Assembly: GCF_003432485.1 (NCBI RefSeq)
Contig: NZ_QVNQ01000004.1
Location: 1 to 64,000, forward strand
DNA length: 64,000 nucleotides
Direction: 5' to 3'
DNA from: Actinomadura spongiicola
GTDB taxonomy: Bacteria > Actinomycetota > Actinomycetes > Streptosporangiales > Streptosporangiaceae
The notes below the pieces were generated by a model that saw nothing but the letters and a program-made list of their open reading frames with translations, was not told where the DNA came from and did no database searches. A program made the position numbers and the translations under genes. Below are positions 56,723 to 64,000 of this stretch, piece by piece (the stretch's first letter is position 1; each line of letters opens with the position of its first letter).

Positions 56723-57581
56723 CCGGATGCCCGAACGGCTGGCCGTTCGCAAGACCTACAAACTGTTCATCGGCGGCGCGTTCCCCCGATCGGAATCCGG
56801 CAGGTCGTACGTGGTCACCGACGCGAAAGGGCGGTTCACGGCCAACGCCTCGCAGGCGTCCCGCAAGGACGCCCGCGACGCCGTCGCCGCCACCCGCAAG
56901 GCGTTCCCCGGCTGGTCCGGACGGACCCCCTACAACCGTGGGCAGATCCTGTACCGGATCGCCGAGATGCTGGAGGGCCGCCGCGACCAGTTCGTCGGCG
57001 AACTCCGCCGCGCCGGGGCGTCCAAGGGCGACGCCGCGGACGAGGTCGACGCGGCCGTCGACCGGTGGGTCTGGTACGCCGGGTGGGCCGACAAGCTCGC
57101 CGCCGTGACGGGCGCCGCGAACCCGGTGTCGGGGCCGTACTTCAACTTCTCCGCACCCGAACCCACCGGCGTCGTCGCCGTCCTCGCGCCCGACTCGCCG
57201 CTGCTCGGGCTCGTCTCCGTGGTCGCCCCGGTGATCGTGTCCGGGAACACGTGCGTGGTCGTCGCGTCCGAACCGGCGCCGCTGCCGTCCATCACGCTGG
57301 CCGAGGTGCTTGCCACGTCCGACCTTCCCGGCGGGGTCGTCAACGTCCTCACCGGGCGCCGCGCCGAGATCGCGCCGTGGCTCGCCTCCCACATGGACGT
57401 CAACGCCCTCGACCTCACCGGAGCCGCCGCCGAGGACGTCCGTGCCCTGGAGAGCGACGCCGCCGGGAACCTCAAGCGCGTTTTTCGCGGCGCCGAGACC
57501 GGCTGGACGGCCGACCCCGGAACCGCCCGGATGACGGCGTTCCTGGAGACCAAGACCGTCTGGCATCCCATGGGCGTCTGA
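56715..57581 (+). CDS. Truncated ALDH-like protein without catalytic Cys
   Basis: A 288-residue protein resembling the N-terminal part of an ALDH (KLFIGGAFPRSESGRSYVV, NPVSGPYFNFSAPEPTGVVAVLAPDSPLLGLVSVVAPVIVSGNTCVVVASE). The region where the nucleophile Cys and general-base Glu should lie is replaced by a short tail (LKRVFRGAETGWTADPGTARMT). It cannot be a working ALDH alone. The GTG start overlaps the preceding gene by 8 bp. In many actinobacteria such a gene follows the catalytic ALDH after deoC (memory), so it is likely a subunit, not decay. Confidence 0.85.
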   Translation: MSDRMPERLAVRKTYKLFIGGAFPRSESGRSYVVTDAKGRFTANASQASRKDARDAVAATRKAFPGWSGRTPYNRGQILYRIAEMLEGRRDQFVGELRRAGASKGDAADEVDAAVDRWVWYAGWADKLAAVTGAANPVSGPYFNFSAPEPTGVVAVLAPDSPLLGLVSVVAPVIVSGNTCVVVASEPAPLPSITLAEVLATSDLPGGVVNVLTGRRAEIAPWLASHMDVNALDLTGAAAEDVRALESDAAGNLKRVFRGAETGWTADPGTARMTAFLETKTVWHPMGV

Positions 57582-57626
57582 GAGGAAATGACGCGCCGTG
57601 TGTAGAGCGTCACAAAGTGTGGAATA

Positions 57627-57662
57627 GATCTCCCCGTATCTGATCATCACGGGGGGGAGATC
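57627..57662 (+). promoter_or_regulatory. Hairpin covering the ribosome binding site of the H1-like gene
   Basis: GATCTCCCC (57627-57635) pairs with GGGGAGATC (57654-57662), a 9-bp stem with a flexible loop, ending one base before the GTG at 57664. The Shine-Dalgarno GGGGGAGA (57653-57660) is inside the stem. It could be a thermosensor or translational switch. It could also act as a terminator of the deoC operon, but no T-tract follows. Confidence 0.55.
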
Positions 57663-57663
57663 A

Positions 57664-58452
57664 GTGCCTACCAAGACGGCGTCACGTACGAAGAGCAGTC
57701 CGAAGAGCACGTCGAAGACGACGAGGGGCTCGTCCAAGAGCACGGCGGCCAAGAAGCCGGCCGCCAAGAGCAGCACGGCGCGCAGGACGAGCGCGGCGTC
57801 CAGCCGGACGTCCTCGACCGCCGCGACCCGGGTGACCAAGGCCGCGAGCCAGGCCAAGACCGCCGCGACGCAGATGAAGTCGGTCGCGACCAAGGCGTCC
57901 TCGTCGGCCAAGGCCATGACGGCCATGACCAAGGCGATGACCAGCGCGACCAAGGCCATGTCCGACGCCGCCAAGGCGATGGACGCGGCCGCCAAGGTCA
58001 TCACCACCACCGCCAAGAGCACCGGAAGCCGGAGCACGGCGGCGAAGAAGAGCACGTCGTCCCGGTCGGGCACGGCGTCCAAGTCGGGTACGGCGCGAAA
58101 GTCGACGTCGGCCGCGTCCAGCCGAACGAAGTCGACGACGACGTCGCGGCGGACGGCCGGGTCCAAGACGTCCGGCACGGCGAAGAAGTCGACCACGGCC
58201 AAGAAGACGACCACGGCGAAGCCGCGGACGTCCGCGGCCCGCAAGTCCACCTCGTCGTCGACCCGGACGACCACGAAGGCCAGGTCCGGCACGGCGAAGG
58301 GGTCCGCCAGATCCGGGACGTCCCGGACGGCGACCGCGTCGCCCGCGTCGCCCGCCTCGCCCATGGTCGACCCGAAGCCCGGTTCACTCCAGCACTCGAC
58401 CCGGACCGACGGCGGGTTCCTCAGCGGGCTCACCGCCGGGCGCGAGCGCTGA
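57664..58452 (+). CDS. Histone H1-like Lys/Ala/Ser/Thr-rich protein
   Basis: A 262-residue basic protein built almost only of Lys, Arg, Ala, Ser and Thr (TAAKKPAAKSS, TAKKSTTAKKTTTAK). A central helix (about 58-118) contains a strict heptad with KAM at 83, 90, 97 and 104. There are few acidic residues, mostly near the C-terminal LTAGRER end. It resembles the H1-like tails of actinobacterial HU proteins and likely binds DNA or compacts the nucleoid; direct evidence is lacking. The GTG start has a strong GGGGGAG site. DUF2630 follows 6 bp after the stop. Confidence 0.8.
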   Translation: MPTKTASRTKSSPKSTSKTTRGSSKSTAAKKPAAKSSTARRTSAASSRTSSTAATRVTKAASQAKTAATQMKSVATKASSSAKAMTAMTKAMTSATKAMSDAAKAMDAAAKVITTTAKSTGSRSTAAKKSTSSRSGTASKSGTARKSTSAASSRTKSTTTSRRTAGSKTSGTAKKSTTAKKTTTAKPRTSAARKSTSSSTRTTTKARSGTAKGSARSGTSRTATASPASPASPMVDPKPGSLQHSTRTDGGFLSGLTAGRER

Positions 58453-58458
58453 AAGGCC

Positions 58459-58704
58459 ATGGACGAGAAGGACATCCTGGAGCGCATCAGCGAGTACGTC
58501 GGCGAGGAGCAGCGGCTCCGGGAGCGCTACCAGCGCCGCGAACTCGGCCGCGAGGAGGAGCACCGGCGGCTGGAACGGCTGGAGGTCGCACTCGACCAGT
58601 GCTGGGACCTGCTGCGCCGCCGCCGGGCCCGGCTGGAGGCCGGTGAGGATCCCGGCGACGAGGACGTCAGGCCGCCCGACGAGGTCGAAGGCTATCTCCA
58701 ATGA
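58459..58704 (+). CDS. DUF2630 protein
   Basis: An 81-residue protein, almost entirely helical and charged (DEKDILERISEYVGEEQRLRERYQRRELGREEEHRRLERLEVALDQCWDLLRRRRARLEAG), fitting DUF2630. The single Cys lies in LDQCWDLL. It overlaps the LLM gene by four bases (ATGA at 58701-58704) and begins 6 bp after the H1-like gene, so all three are co-transcribed. Function unknown. Confidence 0.9.
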   Translation: MDEKDILERISEYVGEEQRLRERYQRRELGREEEHRRLERLEVALDQCWDLLRRRRARLEAGEDPGDEDVRPPDEVEGYLQ

Positions 58705-59624
58705 CGGGCCGCGGAACGCTGCGGTTCGGGGTCTCCCTCGAACCTGACGCGTCGACCCCGCTGCTCGACATCGCGCGGAACGCCGACCGCTTCGGCCTCG
58801 ACTTCCTCGGCGTCCGCGACCAGCCGTACCGGCGCGGCACCGCCGACGCCGTCACGGTCCTGGCCGCGGCGCTGACCGCCACCTCCAGGATCCGGGTGCT
58901 GCCCGCGGTGGCGTGCCTGCCGCTGCGCCCGCCCGCCGTCCTGGCGAAGGCGATCGCGACGATGGACCGGCTCAGCGGCGGCCGCGTCGAGCTCGGCCTC
59001 GGCGCGGGACTGTCCCTGGAGGGCGTCGAGGCGTACGGGGGGACACGACCCGGCGACGGGACCGCGGCGCTGAGCGCCCTGGCGGAGGCCGTGCAGATCA
59101 TCCGGATGCACTGGAGCGACCAGAACGGGCTCCGGTTCCAGGGCGAGCACCACCGGTTCACGGCGTTGCAGGCGGGCCCGGCCCCGGCACACCCGATCGG
59201 CATCTGGCTCGGTGTCACCGGGCCCCGCGGCCTCGCCCTGGCCGGACGCGTCGCCGACGGCTGGATCGCGCCGTCGTCGCTCGTCCCGCCGAACCGGCTC
59301 GCCGACGGGCAGCGGCGTCTCGACGCCGCCGCCGCCGAGGCGGGCCGCGACCCCGGCGAGATCCGCCGCGTCTACGTCTGCGAAGGAACGATCGACGGGC
59401 GGGAGACCCGCGGCTTCCTCCACGGTCCGCCGCGCCAGTGGGTCTACGAACTGGCCGAACTGGCGATCGGCCACCGCGTCGACACGTTCCTGTTCGGCGG
59501 CGCCCCCGAGCAACTGCCCGAGTTCGCGCTGGAGATCGTCCCTGCCGTCCGCGAACACATCACCCGCGAACGCACGCCCGCCCAAGGCGACATGTCCCCA
59601 CAGGGGACCGTGTCCACCCAGTGA
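58701..59624 (+). CDS. LLM-class flavin-dependent oxidoreductase
   Basis: A 307-residue luciferase-like monooxygenase of the F420/FMN LLM group (LRFGVSLEPDASTPLLDIARNADRFGLDFLGVRDQPYRRGTADAVTVLAAALTATSRIRVLPAV, MDRLSGGRVELGLGAG). Its length is short for the family and there is no second partner. Cofactor (F420 or FMN) cannot be decided. Convergent with argS. Its operon with DUF2630 and the H1-like gene hints at a shared stress or nucleoid role, but this is speculation. Confidence 0.88.
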   Translation: MTGRGTLRFGVSLEPDASTPLLDIARNADRFGLDFLGVRDQPYRRGTADAVTVLAAALTATSRIRVLPAVACLPLRPPAVLAKAIATMDRLSGGRVELGLGAGLSLEGVEAYGGTRPGDGTAALSALAEAVQIIRMHWSDQNGLRFQGEHHRFTALQAGPAPAHPIGIWLGVTGPRGLALAGRVADGWIAPSSLVPPNRLADGQRRLDAAAAEAGRDPGEIRRVYVCEGTIDGRETRGFLHGPPRQWVYELAELAIGHRVDTFLFGGAPEQLPEFALEIVPAVREHITRERTPAQGDMSPQGTVSTQ

Positions 59625-59659
59625 CCCTGTCTACCCGGTGACCGTGGGCGGGACGTGGA

Positions 59660-61405
59660 TCACATGCGCTCGGGGGTGGGGACGCCGAGGAGGTCGAGGC
59701 CGGTGACGAGTGTGCGCAGTGTCGCCGCGCACAGGGCCAGGCGGGACGCCTTCGTCTCCTCGTCGGGGGCCTTCAGCACCGGGCAGTTCTCGTAGAAGGT
59801 CGTGTAGGCGTCCGCGACCGCGTAGACGTAGCTCGCCAGCCGGTGCGGCTCGGCGGTGTCCCCGGCCTGCTGGAGGACCGCGCCGAACCCGAGGAGTTCG
59901 AGGGCGAGCGCCCGCTCCGCGGGATGGCCGACAACGATCGGGCCGGTCGCGTCCCGCGGGTCCAGGCCGCCCTTCCGGAAGATCGACCTGATCCGCGCCG
60001 TGGCGTACTGGAGGTACGGGCCCGTCTTGCCGTTGAACGAGATCATCCGGTCGAGATCGAAGATGTACTCGCTGTCACGGGCCACCGACAGGTCGGCGTA
60101 CTTCACCGCGCCCATGCCGACGTCCCGGACGATCTCCGCGCGGGTCGCGTCGTCGAACGGCTCGTCGTGCTGGATCTCGTCGAACACCACCCCGGCCCGC
60201 TCGACGGCCTCGTCCAGCAGTTCGGACAGTTTGACGGTCCCGCCCGCCCGGGTCCGCAGCAGCCTGCCGTCGGTGCCGAGGACGTTGCCGATCTGGGCGT
60301 GCTCGGCCCGGACGTCGTCGTCCAGCCAACCGGCCATCCGGGCGACGGCGAACACCATCTGGAAGTGCAGCGCCTGCGTCGTGCCGACCACGTAGATCAT
60401 CCGGTCGACATGCTCGGTGTCGACCCGGTACCGGATCGTCGCGAGGTCGGTCGTGGAGTAGTTGTAGCCGCCGTCGCTCTTGCGGATGATCACGGGGAGG
60501 GGCTCGCCCTCGCGTCCGGTGAACCCGGGCGGGAACGCGCACAGCGCCCCCTCGCTGACCACCGCGATGCCCTTGTCCTCCAGTTCCCGGACGGTCGGGC
60601 CCAGCAGGTCGTTGTAGAAGCTCTCGCCCTTGATGTCGTCGTCGGTGAGCGTGATGCCGAGCCGCCCGTAGACGTCGTTGAAGTACTGCTTGGACACGTC
60701 CACGAGGATGTTCCACAGCCGCAGCGTCTCCGCGTCGCCCGCCTGGAGCGCCACGACCCGCCTGCGCGACCGGTCGGCGAACTCCTCGTCGCCGTCGAAC
60801 TTCAGCCGTGCGGCCTGGTAGAACGCGGTCAGGTCGCGGACGGACGCGTCGCCCCGCGCGGCGGCGTCCTCACCGAGGTCGAGCAGGTGCTCGATCAGCA
60901 TCCCGAACGGGGTGCCCCAGTCGCCGACATGGTTGTCGCGGACGACGTCGTGCCCGAGGAACGCCAGGACGCGGGCGATGGCGTCCCCGACGATCGTGGT
61001 CCGCAGATGCCCGACGTGCATCTCCTTCGCCACGTTCGGCGAGGAGTACTCCACGACGACCTTCTGCGGCTTGTCGACCTGGGGGACGGCGAGCCGCTCG
61101 TCCTCCAGGGCCCGCTGCGCCTCCGCCGCGATCCACGTGTCGCTGAGCGTCAGGTTGATGAAGCCGGGCCCACTGACCTGCACGTCGGACACGACACCGC
61201 CGGTGTCGAGGTTCGCGACGATCTCCTCGGCCACCTCTCGTGGCTTGCGGCCCAGCTTCTTGGCCAGCGGCAACGCCACGTTGGCCTGAAGGTCGGCGAA
61301 CGACGACGGCCGGATGACCGGGTCGGCGTCCGCGTACGACGGTCCGAAGGCGGCGGCCAGCGCGGCCTGGACCCGGGCGGCGAGTACGAGTTGCGGGTCG
61401 GACAT
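59660..61405 (-). CDS. argS: Arginyl-tRNA synthetase
   Basis: A 581-residue class I synthetase. The HIGH motif is HVGH (130-133) in SPNVAKEMHVGHLRTT; the second signature RTRAGGTVKLSELLDEA replaces KMSKS as usual in ArgS; the C-terminal DALR domain ends with TLVTGLDLLGVPTPERM. It charges tRNA-Arg. The ATG at 61405 is preceded by TAGCCT six bases upstream, suggesting a leaderless mRNA. It is convergent with the LLM gene, 35 bp apart. Confidence 0.97.
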   Translation of the reverse strand: MSDPQLVLAARVQAALAAAFGPSYADADPVIRPSSFADLQANVALPLAKKLGRKPREVAEEIVANLDTGGVVSDVQVSGPGFINLTLSDTWIAAEAQRALEDERLAVPQVDKPQKVVVEYSSPNVAKEMHVGHLRTTIVGDAIARVLAFLGHDVVRDNHVGDWGTPFGMLIEHLLDLGEDAAARGDASVRDLTAFYQAARLKFDGDEEFADRSRRRVVALQAGDAETLRLWNILVDVSKQYFNDVYGRLGITLTDDDIKGESFYNDLLGPTVRELEDKGIAVVSEGALCAFPPGFTGREGEPLPVIIRKSDGGYNYSTTDLATIRYRVDTEHVDRMIYVVGTTQALHFQMVFAVARMAGWLDDDVRAEHAQIGNVLGTDGRLLRTRAGGTVKLSELLDEAVERAGVVFDEIQHDEPFDDATRAEIVRDVGMGAVKYADLSVARDSEYIFDLDRMISFNGKTGPYLQYATARIRSIFRKGGLDPRDATGPIVVGHPAERALALELLGFGAVLQQAGDTAEPHRLASYVYAVADAYTTFYENCPVLKAPDEETKASRLALCAATLRTLVTGLDLLGVPTPERM

Positions 61406-61438
61406 CCCCCAAGGCTATCGGCTGTGTCTGTTTAATTC

Positions 61439-61551
61439 CGGGCAGGGCTACTCGCCTGGCGGCTCGCAGCCCTGCCCGTAATCGTGCGAGCGCTGCATCG
61501 CTTCGCGATCTGGTCGAGGAGGCTCGCCTTCGGCGTCGCCACCTCGACCAG
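61439..61551. promoter_or_regulatory. Two strong hairpins between plsX and argS
   Basis: CGGGCAGGGCT (61439-61449) pairs with AGCCCTGCCCG (61468-61478), an 11-bp perfect stem with an 18-base loop. CTGGTCGAGG (61510-61519) pairs with CCTCGACCAG (61542-61551), a 10-bp perfect stem. On the minus strand both follow plsX and precede argS. They probably end the plsX transcript; no T-tracts are present. The remaining bases of the 166-bp gap hold no gene. Confidence 0.65.
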
Positions 61552-61571
61552 GTAACGCGCTCGCGCGGTGG

Positions 61572-62681
61572 CTAAGGCTGTTTCTGAACGGGCCCGAGGT
61601 CTCCGAGTGGTTCATCGGTGCTGTCGCGTTCGCCGTGCGTTCTGCGGCCGAACCGGGACGTGCGGGTCAGCGCGACCTGTTCGCGGATCCGTTCCACGAT
61701 CCGCCCGGCGGCGAGCCGGTGCGCCAGTTCACACGCCGAGGTGATCGCGCGGGCGCGGGAGGCGCCGTGCGCGATCACGATCGTGCCGTTCAGGCCGAGC
61801 AGGACGCCGCCGCCGTAGGTGTCGGGGTCGAAGCGGTCCCGCAGGTCCCGCATCCGGCGGCGCTGGAGCAGGGCGCCCATCCGCGCGGCGGTGCCGGTGG
61901 TCATCGTCTCCCGGACCTCGCCGAACGCGGTCCGGATCGTGCCCTCCATGGTCTTCAGCGCGATGTTGCCGCTGAAGCCGTCGGTGACGACGACGTCGAC
62001 GCGGCCGCTCAGCAGGTCGTGGCCCTCGATGTTGCCCGCGAACTCGATGCCGTGGTTGCCGCCGCCGGACAGCAGCTCATGGGCCCGTTTCGTCGCCTTG
62101 TTCCCCTTGCCCGGCTCGGCGCCGATGTTGAGGAGGCCGACCGTGGGACGGTCGAGCCCCAGCAGGATCTGCCCGTACGCGGTGCCGAGCGCCGCGAACT
62201 GGACCAGACCCTCGGGCTTGACGTCCGCGGTGGCGCCCGCGTCCAGCAGGATCGTCGGACGCGGTCGGGTCGGCAACGTCACCGCGATCGCGGGCCGCAT
62301 CACGCCCTGCTGGCCCTTCAACCGCAGCCGCGACGTCGCCACGACCCCGGCGGTGCTGCCCGCCGACACCAGCGCCGACGCCCGCCCCTGCTTGATCAGA
62401 TGGCAGGCGATCGCGATGGACGAGCGGGGCTTGCGCCAGCTGGCCAGCGCGCCCTCGTCCATGTCCAGGGCCTCGTCCGCGTGCACGATCGGGATCTTGC
62501 CGACGGCGTCGTAGCGCTCCAACTCCTGGCGGATCCGCGCGGCCTGCCCGACCAGGACGAGCCCGACGCCGTGCTCGCGGGACGCCTCCACCGCGCCCGC
62601 GATGATCTCCTCAGGGGCGTGGTCGCCGCCCATCGTGTCGACCGCGATCGGCAGCGGACGGATCGCGCCGGTGCCGGTCAT
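61572..62681 (-). CDS. plsX: Phosphate acyltransferase PlsX
   Basis: A 369-residue PlsX. PIAVDTMGGDHAPEEIIAGAVEA, GKIPIVHADEALDMDEGALASWRKPRSSIAIA, ALVSAGSTAGVVATSRLRLKG, ADVKPEGLVQFAALGTAYGQILLG and DGFSGNIALKTMEGT are the family blocks. It makes acyl phosphate from acyl-ACP for phospholipid synthesis. The usual neighbours rpmF, fabD or rnc are absent here. The last 30 residues (RTSRFGRRTHGERDSTDEPLG) are a variable tail. Confidence 0.95.
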   Translation of the reverse strand: MTGTGAIRPLPIAVDTMGGDHAPEEIIAGAVEASREHGVGLVLVGQAARIRQELERYDAVGKIPIVHADEALDMDEGALASWRKPRSSIAIACHLIKQGRASALVSAGSTAGVVATSRLRLKGQQGVMRPAIAVTLPTRPRPTILLDAGATADVKPEGLVQFAALGTAYGQILLGLDRPTVGLLNIGAEPGKGNKATKRAHELLSGGGNHGIEFAGNIEGHDLLSGRVDVVVTDGFSGNIALKTMEGTIRTAFGEVRETMTTGTAARMGALLQRRRMRDLRDRFDPDTYGGGVLLGLNGTIVIAHGASRARAITSACELAHRLAAGRIVERIREQVALTRTSRFGRRTHGERDSTDEPLGDLGPVQKQP

Positions 62682-62792
62682 GGCCGCTCCAGAGGGGTGC
62701 CGGGGAACAGGGGAGGGAAGGAGGTCGAACGCGGTGCGCCGCGATCACGCAGCTCACCGCATCGTAGGACGTTCCTCCGTCCGCCATGACGA

Positions 62793-63212
62793 CTACCCGT
62801 CCTTCGCCCGGCAATCCGCCCCGAGGCACGGCTTGTTCTCCACGACCGGTCGGCCGTCCACGAGAATCGTGTAGTAGCTCTTGCGCGTCTCCTGCTCGCC
62901 GCTGCCGAGGACCTCGACGGTCTTCTTGTCGGAGGTCGTGCCGGTGCAGGACACGCGCATCTTCGTCTTCGTCCAGCCGGGCAGGTCCTCGCACTTCAGC
63001 GGCGACGCCAGGCTCACGCCGTGTTCGCGCAGCTCGGCCGCCGCCGTCACCGGCAGCGCCGCCCGCAGCGCGGACTGCGTCTTGTACTGGAGCTCCTCGC
63101 GGCCGGTCAACAGGAACGCGACCCCGCCGCCCACCAGCACGAGCACGAGCAACCCCGCGGAACCCAGGACCAGGGCCTTTCCGCGCTTCGTGCCGGTGGC
63201 CTTGCGGCTCAT
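62793..63212 (-). CDS. DUF4333 membrane-anchored protein
   Basis: About 139 residues. MSRKATGTKRGKALVLGSAG starts a basic cytoplasmic head, followed by one TM helix (LLVLVLVGGGVAFLL) and an external domain with paired Cys (LKCEDLPGWTKTKMRVSCTGT, KPCLGADC), as in DUF4333. ATG 63212 is used; a GTG at 63239 would add nine residues. It lies upstream of plsX on the same strand but 111 bp away. Confidence 0.8.
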   Translation of the reverse strand: MSRKATGTKRGKALVLGSAGLLVLVLVGGGVAFLLTGREELQYKTQSALRAALPVTAAAELREHGVSLASPLKCEDLPGWTKTKMRVSCTGTTSDKKTVEVLGSGEQETRKSYYTILVDGRPVVENKPCLGADCRAKDG

Positions 63213-63239
63213 CTCCACGACCTTGCGACGTATATCCAC

Positions 63240-63623
63240 AACAGAAACGTCACCGTCAGTAGTTGTTTACATGCGACGAGTGACGGCTTTTTCCGTCCCG
63301 TATGCGGATTCTTGCCCGTGCGACGTGCGTCCCGGCCATGGCGGGACGGAGCGAGAGTTCTTCCGGAGTCCGGCTCTGGAGAGTCTCCTGACGCAGCAGC
63401 CCGCGTGCCGTTGTCGTTGTACTGGTGATGTGACGCCAACGATGATGTCCAGGCGATTCGGCGGGATTGCCGTGACCTGCTTTGCGGTCACCGGGTGGCG
63501 GGCATCAATTCGGCATGAACCCGTCTTAACGGGTTGAATGGGGGTGTTCTGAGGAAATCGATCACGGTCCGTGATGACGCACCTCAGGGTGCGCCTCCCG
63601 CTGACAGCAAGGAGAACCAACAC
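63240..63623 (+). other. 384-bp structured leader upstream of the kamA-family gene
   Basis: There is no supported ORF. Three structures lie near the gene: a hairpin AACCCGT (63518-63524) with ACGGGTT (63529-63535) and CTTA loop; a near-perfect palindrome ATCACGG-T-CCGTGAT (63561-63575); and a hairpin CGCACC (63578-63583) with GGTGCG (63588-63593). A GACGG/CCGTC stem with a CTTTTT loop lies at 63282-63297. The Shine-Dalgarno AAGGAG at 63609-63614 serves GTG 63624. Confidence 0.5.
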
Positions 63624-64000
63624 GTGACACTGGTGAACGACGCGGCACCCGCGGTGCGATCCACCGGTCGCAAGTTCCGCGCCTTCACGGCGAAGCACCT
63701 GGACGAGCTCACCGCTCGCGCGGGGCTGTCGCCCGCGCAGCGGCTCGCCACCCGGGCGGTGGCGACGGTTCTGCCGTTCCGGACGAACGCCTACGTCGTC
63801 GACGAGCTCATCGACTGGTCGGTCGCGCCCGACGATCCGATGTACCGGCTGGTCTTCCCGCAGGAGGACATGCTTCCGGCCGAGGACGTCGCGCACCTGT
63901 CCGACCTCCTGCGCCGCGAGGCCCCCAAGGCGGAGATCGAGGCCGCCGCGCACGCCGTACGGATGAAGCTGAACCCGCATCCCGCCGGTCAGATGGAGCT
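63624..64000 (+). CDS. Lysine 2,3-aminomutase (KamA) family radical SAM protein, 5' part
   Basis: Only 125 residues are inside the window. KFRAFTAKHLDELTARAGLSPAQRL, VLPFRTNAYVVDELIDW, DPMYRLVFPQEDML and the final MKLNPHPAGQMEL match the N-terminus of the KamA family; the radical SAM CxxxCxxC motif lies beyond the edge. GTG 63624 follows AAGGAG at 9 nt. Members shift amino groups on lysine or glutamate; the exact substrate cannot be told from this part. Confidence 0.88.
   Translation, partial: MTLVNDAAPAVRSTGRKFRAFTAKHLDELTARAGLSPAQRLATRAVATVLPFRTNAYVVDELIDWSVAPDDPMYRLVFPQEDMLPAEDVAHLSDLLRREAPKAEIEAAAHAVRMKLNPHPAGQME

Noticed and set aside
56712..58487. A 591-codon minus-strand frame rich in Asp, Val and Ala
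   Set aside because: It is the antisense of the short ALDH and the Lys/Ala/Thr-rich gene. Its composition follows from that repeat; it lacks any recognisable domain.
61406..61571. Possible T-box or other tRNA-sensing leader before argS
   Set aside because: No specifier loop, T-box sequence or terminator/antiterminator pair is visible; the stems look like terminators of plsX and argS seems leaderless.

Overview
The window is about 64 kb of very GC-rich DNA from a high-GC actinobacterium. The codon bias, frequent GTG starts, leaderless-looking promoters and gene content (cold-shock protein, DUF3027, DUF2530, IdeR/DtxR, UdgX, LuxR-type LAL regulator) fit the Streptosporangiales, possibly Thermomonosporaceae/Actinomadura. 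That placement is inference; no taxon marker other than a 5S rRNA is present. I see no prophage, CRISPR array, insertion sequence or polyketide/NRPS cluster. Most of the window reads as chromosomal backbone with a few accessory operons.

Layout. 0-0.2 kb: a complete 5S rRNA and terminator, the end of an rrn operon. 0.2-27 kb: a backbone block with XPB helicase and its partner, a cold-shock protein, an MFS exporter, DUF3027 plus a sacsin/Hsp90-like ATPase, DUF2530, MarR plus MFS, thpR, a triplicated membrane protein, serC, citA, pdxH and udgX. From memory, several of these (xpb, its partner, cspB, an MFS gene, a marR gene, a DUF2530 gene, a DUF3027 gene, serC, citA) also lie near each other in Mycobacterium tuberculosis. 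27-36.7 kb: a DtxR/IdeR-type repressor, a PAS-GAF-PP2C-HATPase signalling phosphatase, an alcohol dehydrogenase, a methyltransferase, a drug-exporter-like MFS protein carrying a C-terminal winged helix, and a thiolase. 36.7-41.3 kb: a minus-strand catabolic operon (cupin dioxygenase, MFS permease, zinc dehydrogenase, SDR, AraC regulator). 41.4-54.3 kb: small regulator units (ArsR-SRPBCC, MerR, IclR, GntR-ABC), a nuclease-fold protein, a large LAL regulator, a methyltransferase and a VLCAD-like acyl-CoA dehydrogenase. 54.3-59.6 kb: deoC with a catalytic and a catalytically empty aldehyde dehydrogenase, then an H1-like Lys/Ala/Ser/Thr-rich protein, DUF2630 and an LLM oxidoreductase. 59.6-64 kb: argS, plsX, a DUF4333 protein and the 5' end of a kamA-family radical SAM gene behind a structured leader.

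How the genes work together. Several units are self-contained regulator-plus-target modules with visible candidate operators: MarR with MFS (14958-14983), ArsR with SRPBCC (42323-42338), GntR with ABC exporter (54268-54281). The deoC-ALDH-ALDH' cassette would convert deoxyribose 5-phosphate to glyceraldehyde 3-phosphate and acetaldehyde and oxidise the aldehyde. The cupin operon looks built for uptake and breakdown of a hydroxyketone or aromatic ketone.

The best candidates for something undescribed are the coupled DUF3027/sacsin-like ATPase pair with an 11-bp inverted repeat in its promoter, the triplicated TM/PH-like membrane protein, the H1-like protein with a strict KAM heptad and a hairpin over its ribosome binding site, the MFS-winged-helix fusion, and the leader upstream of the kamA-family gene. 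None is proven by sequence reading alone.
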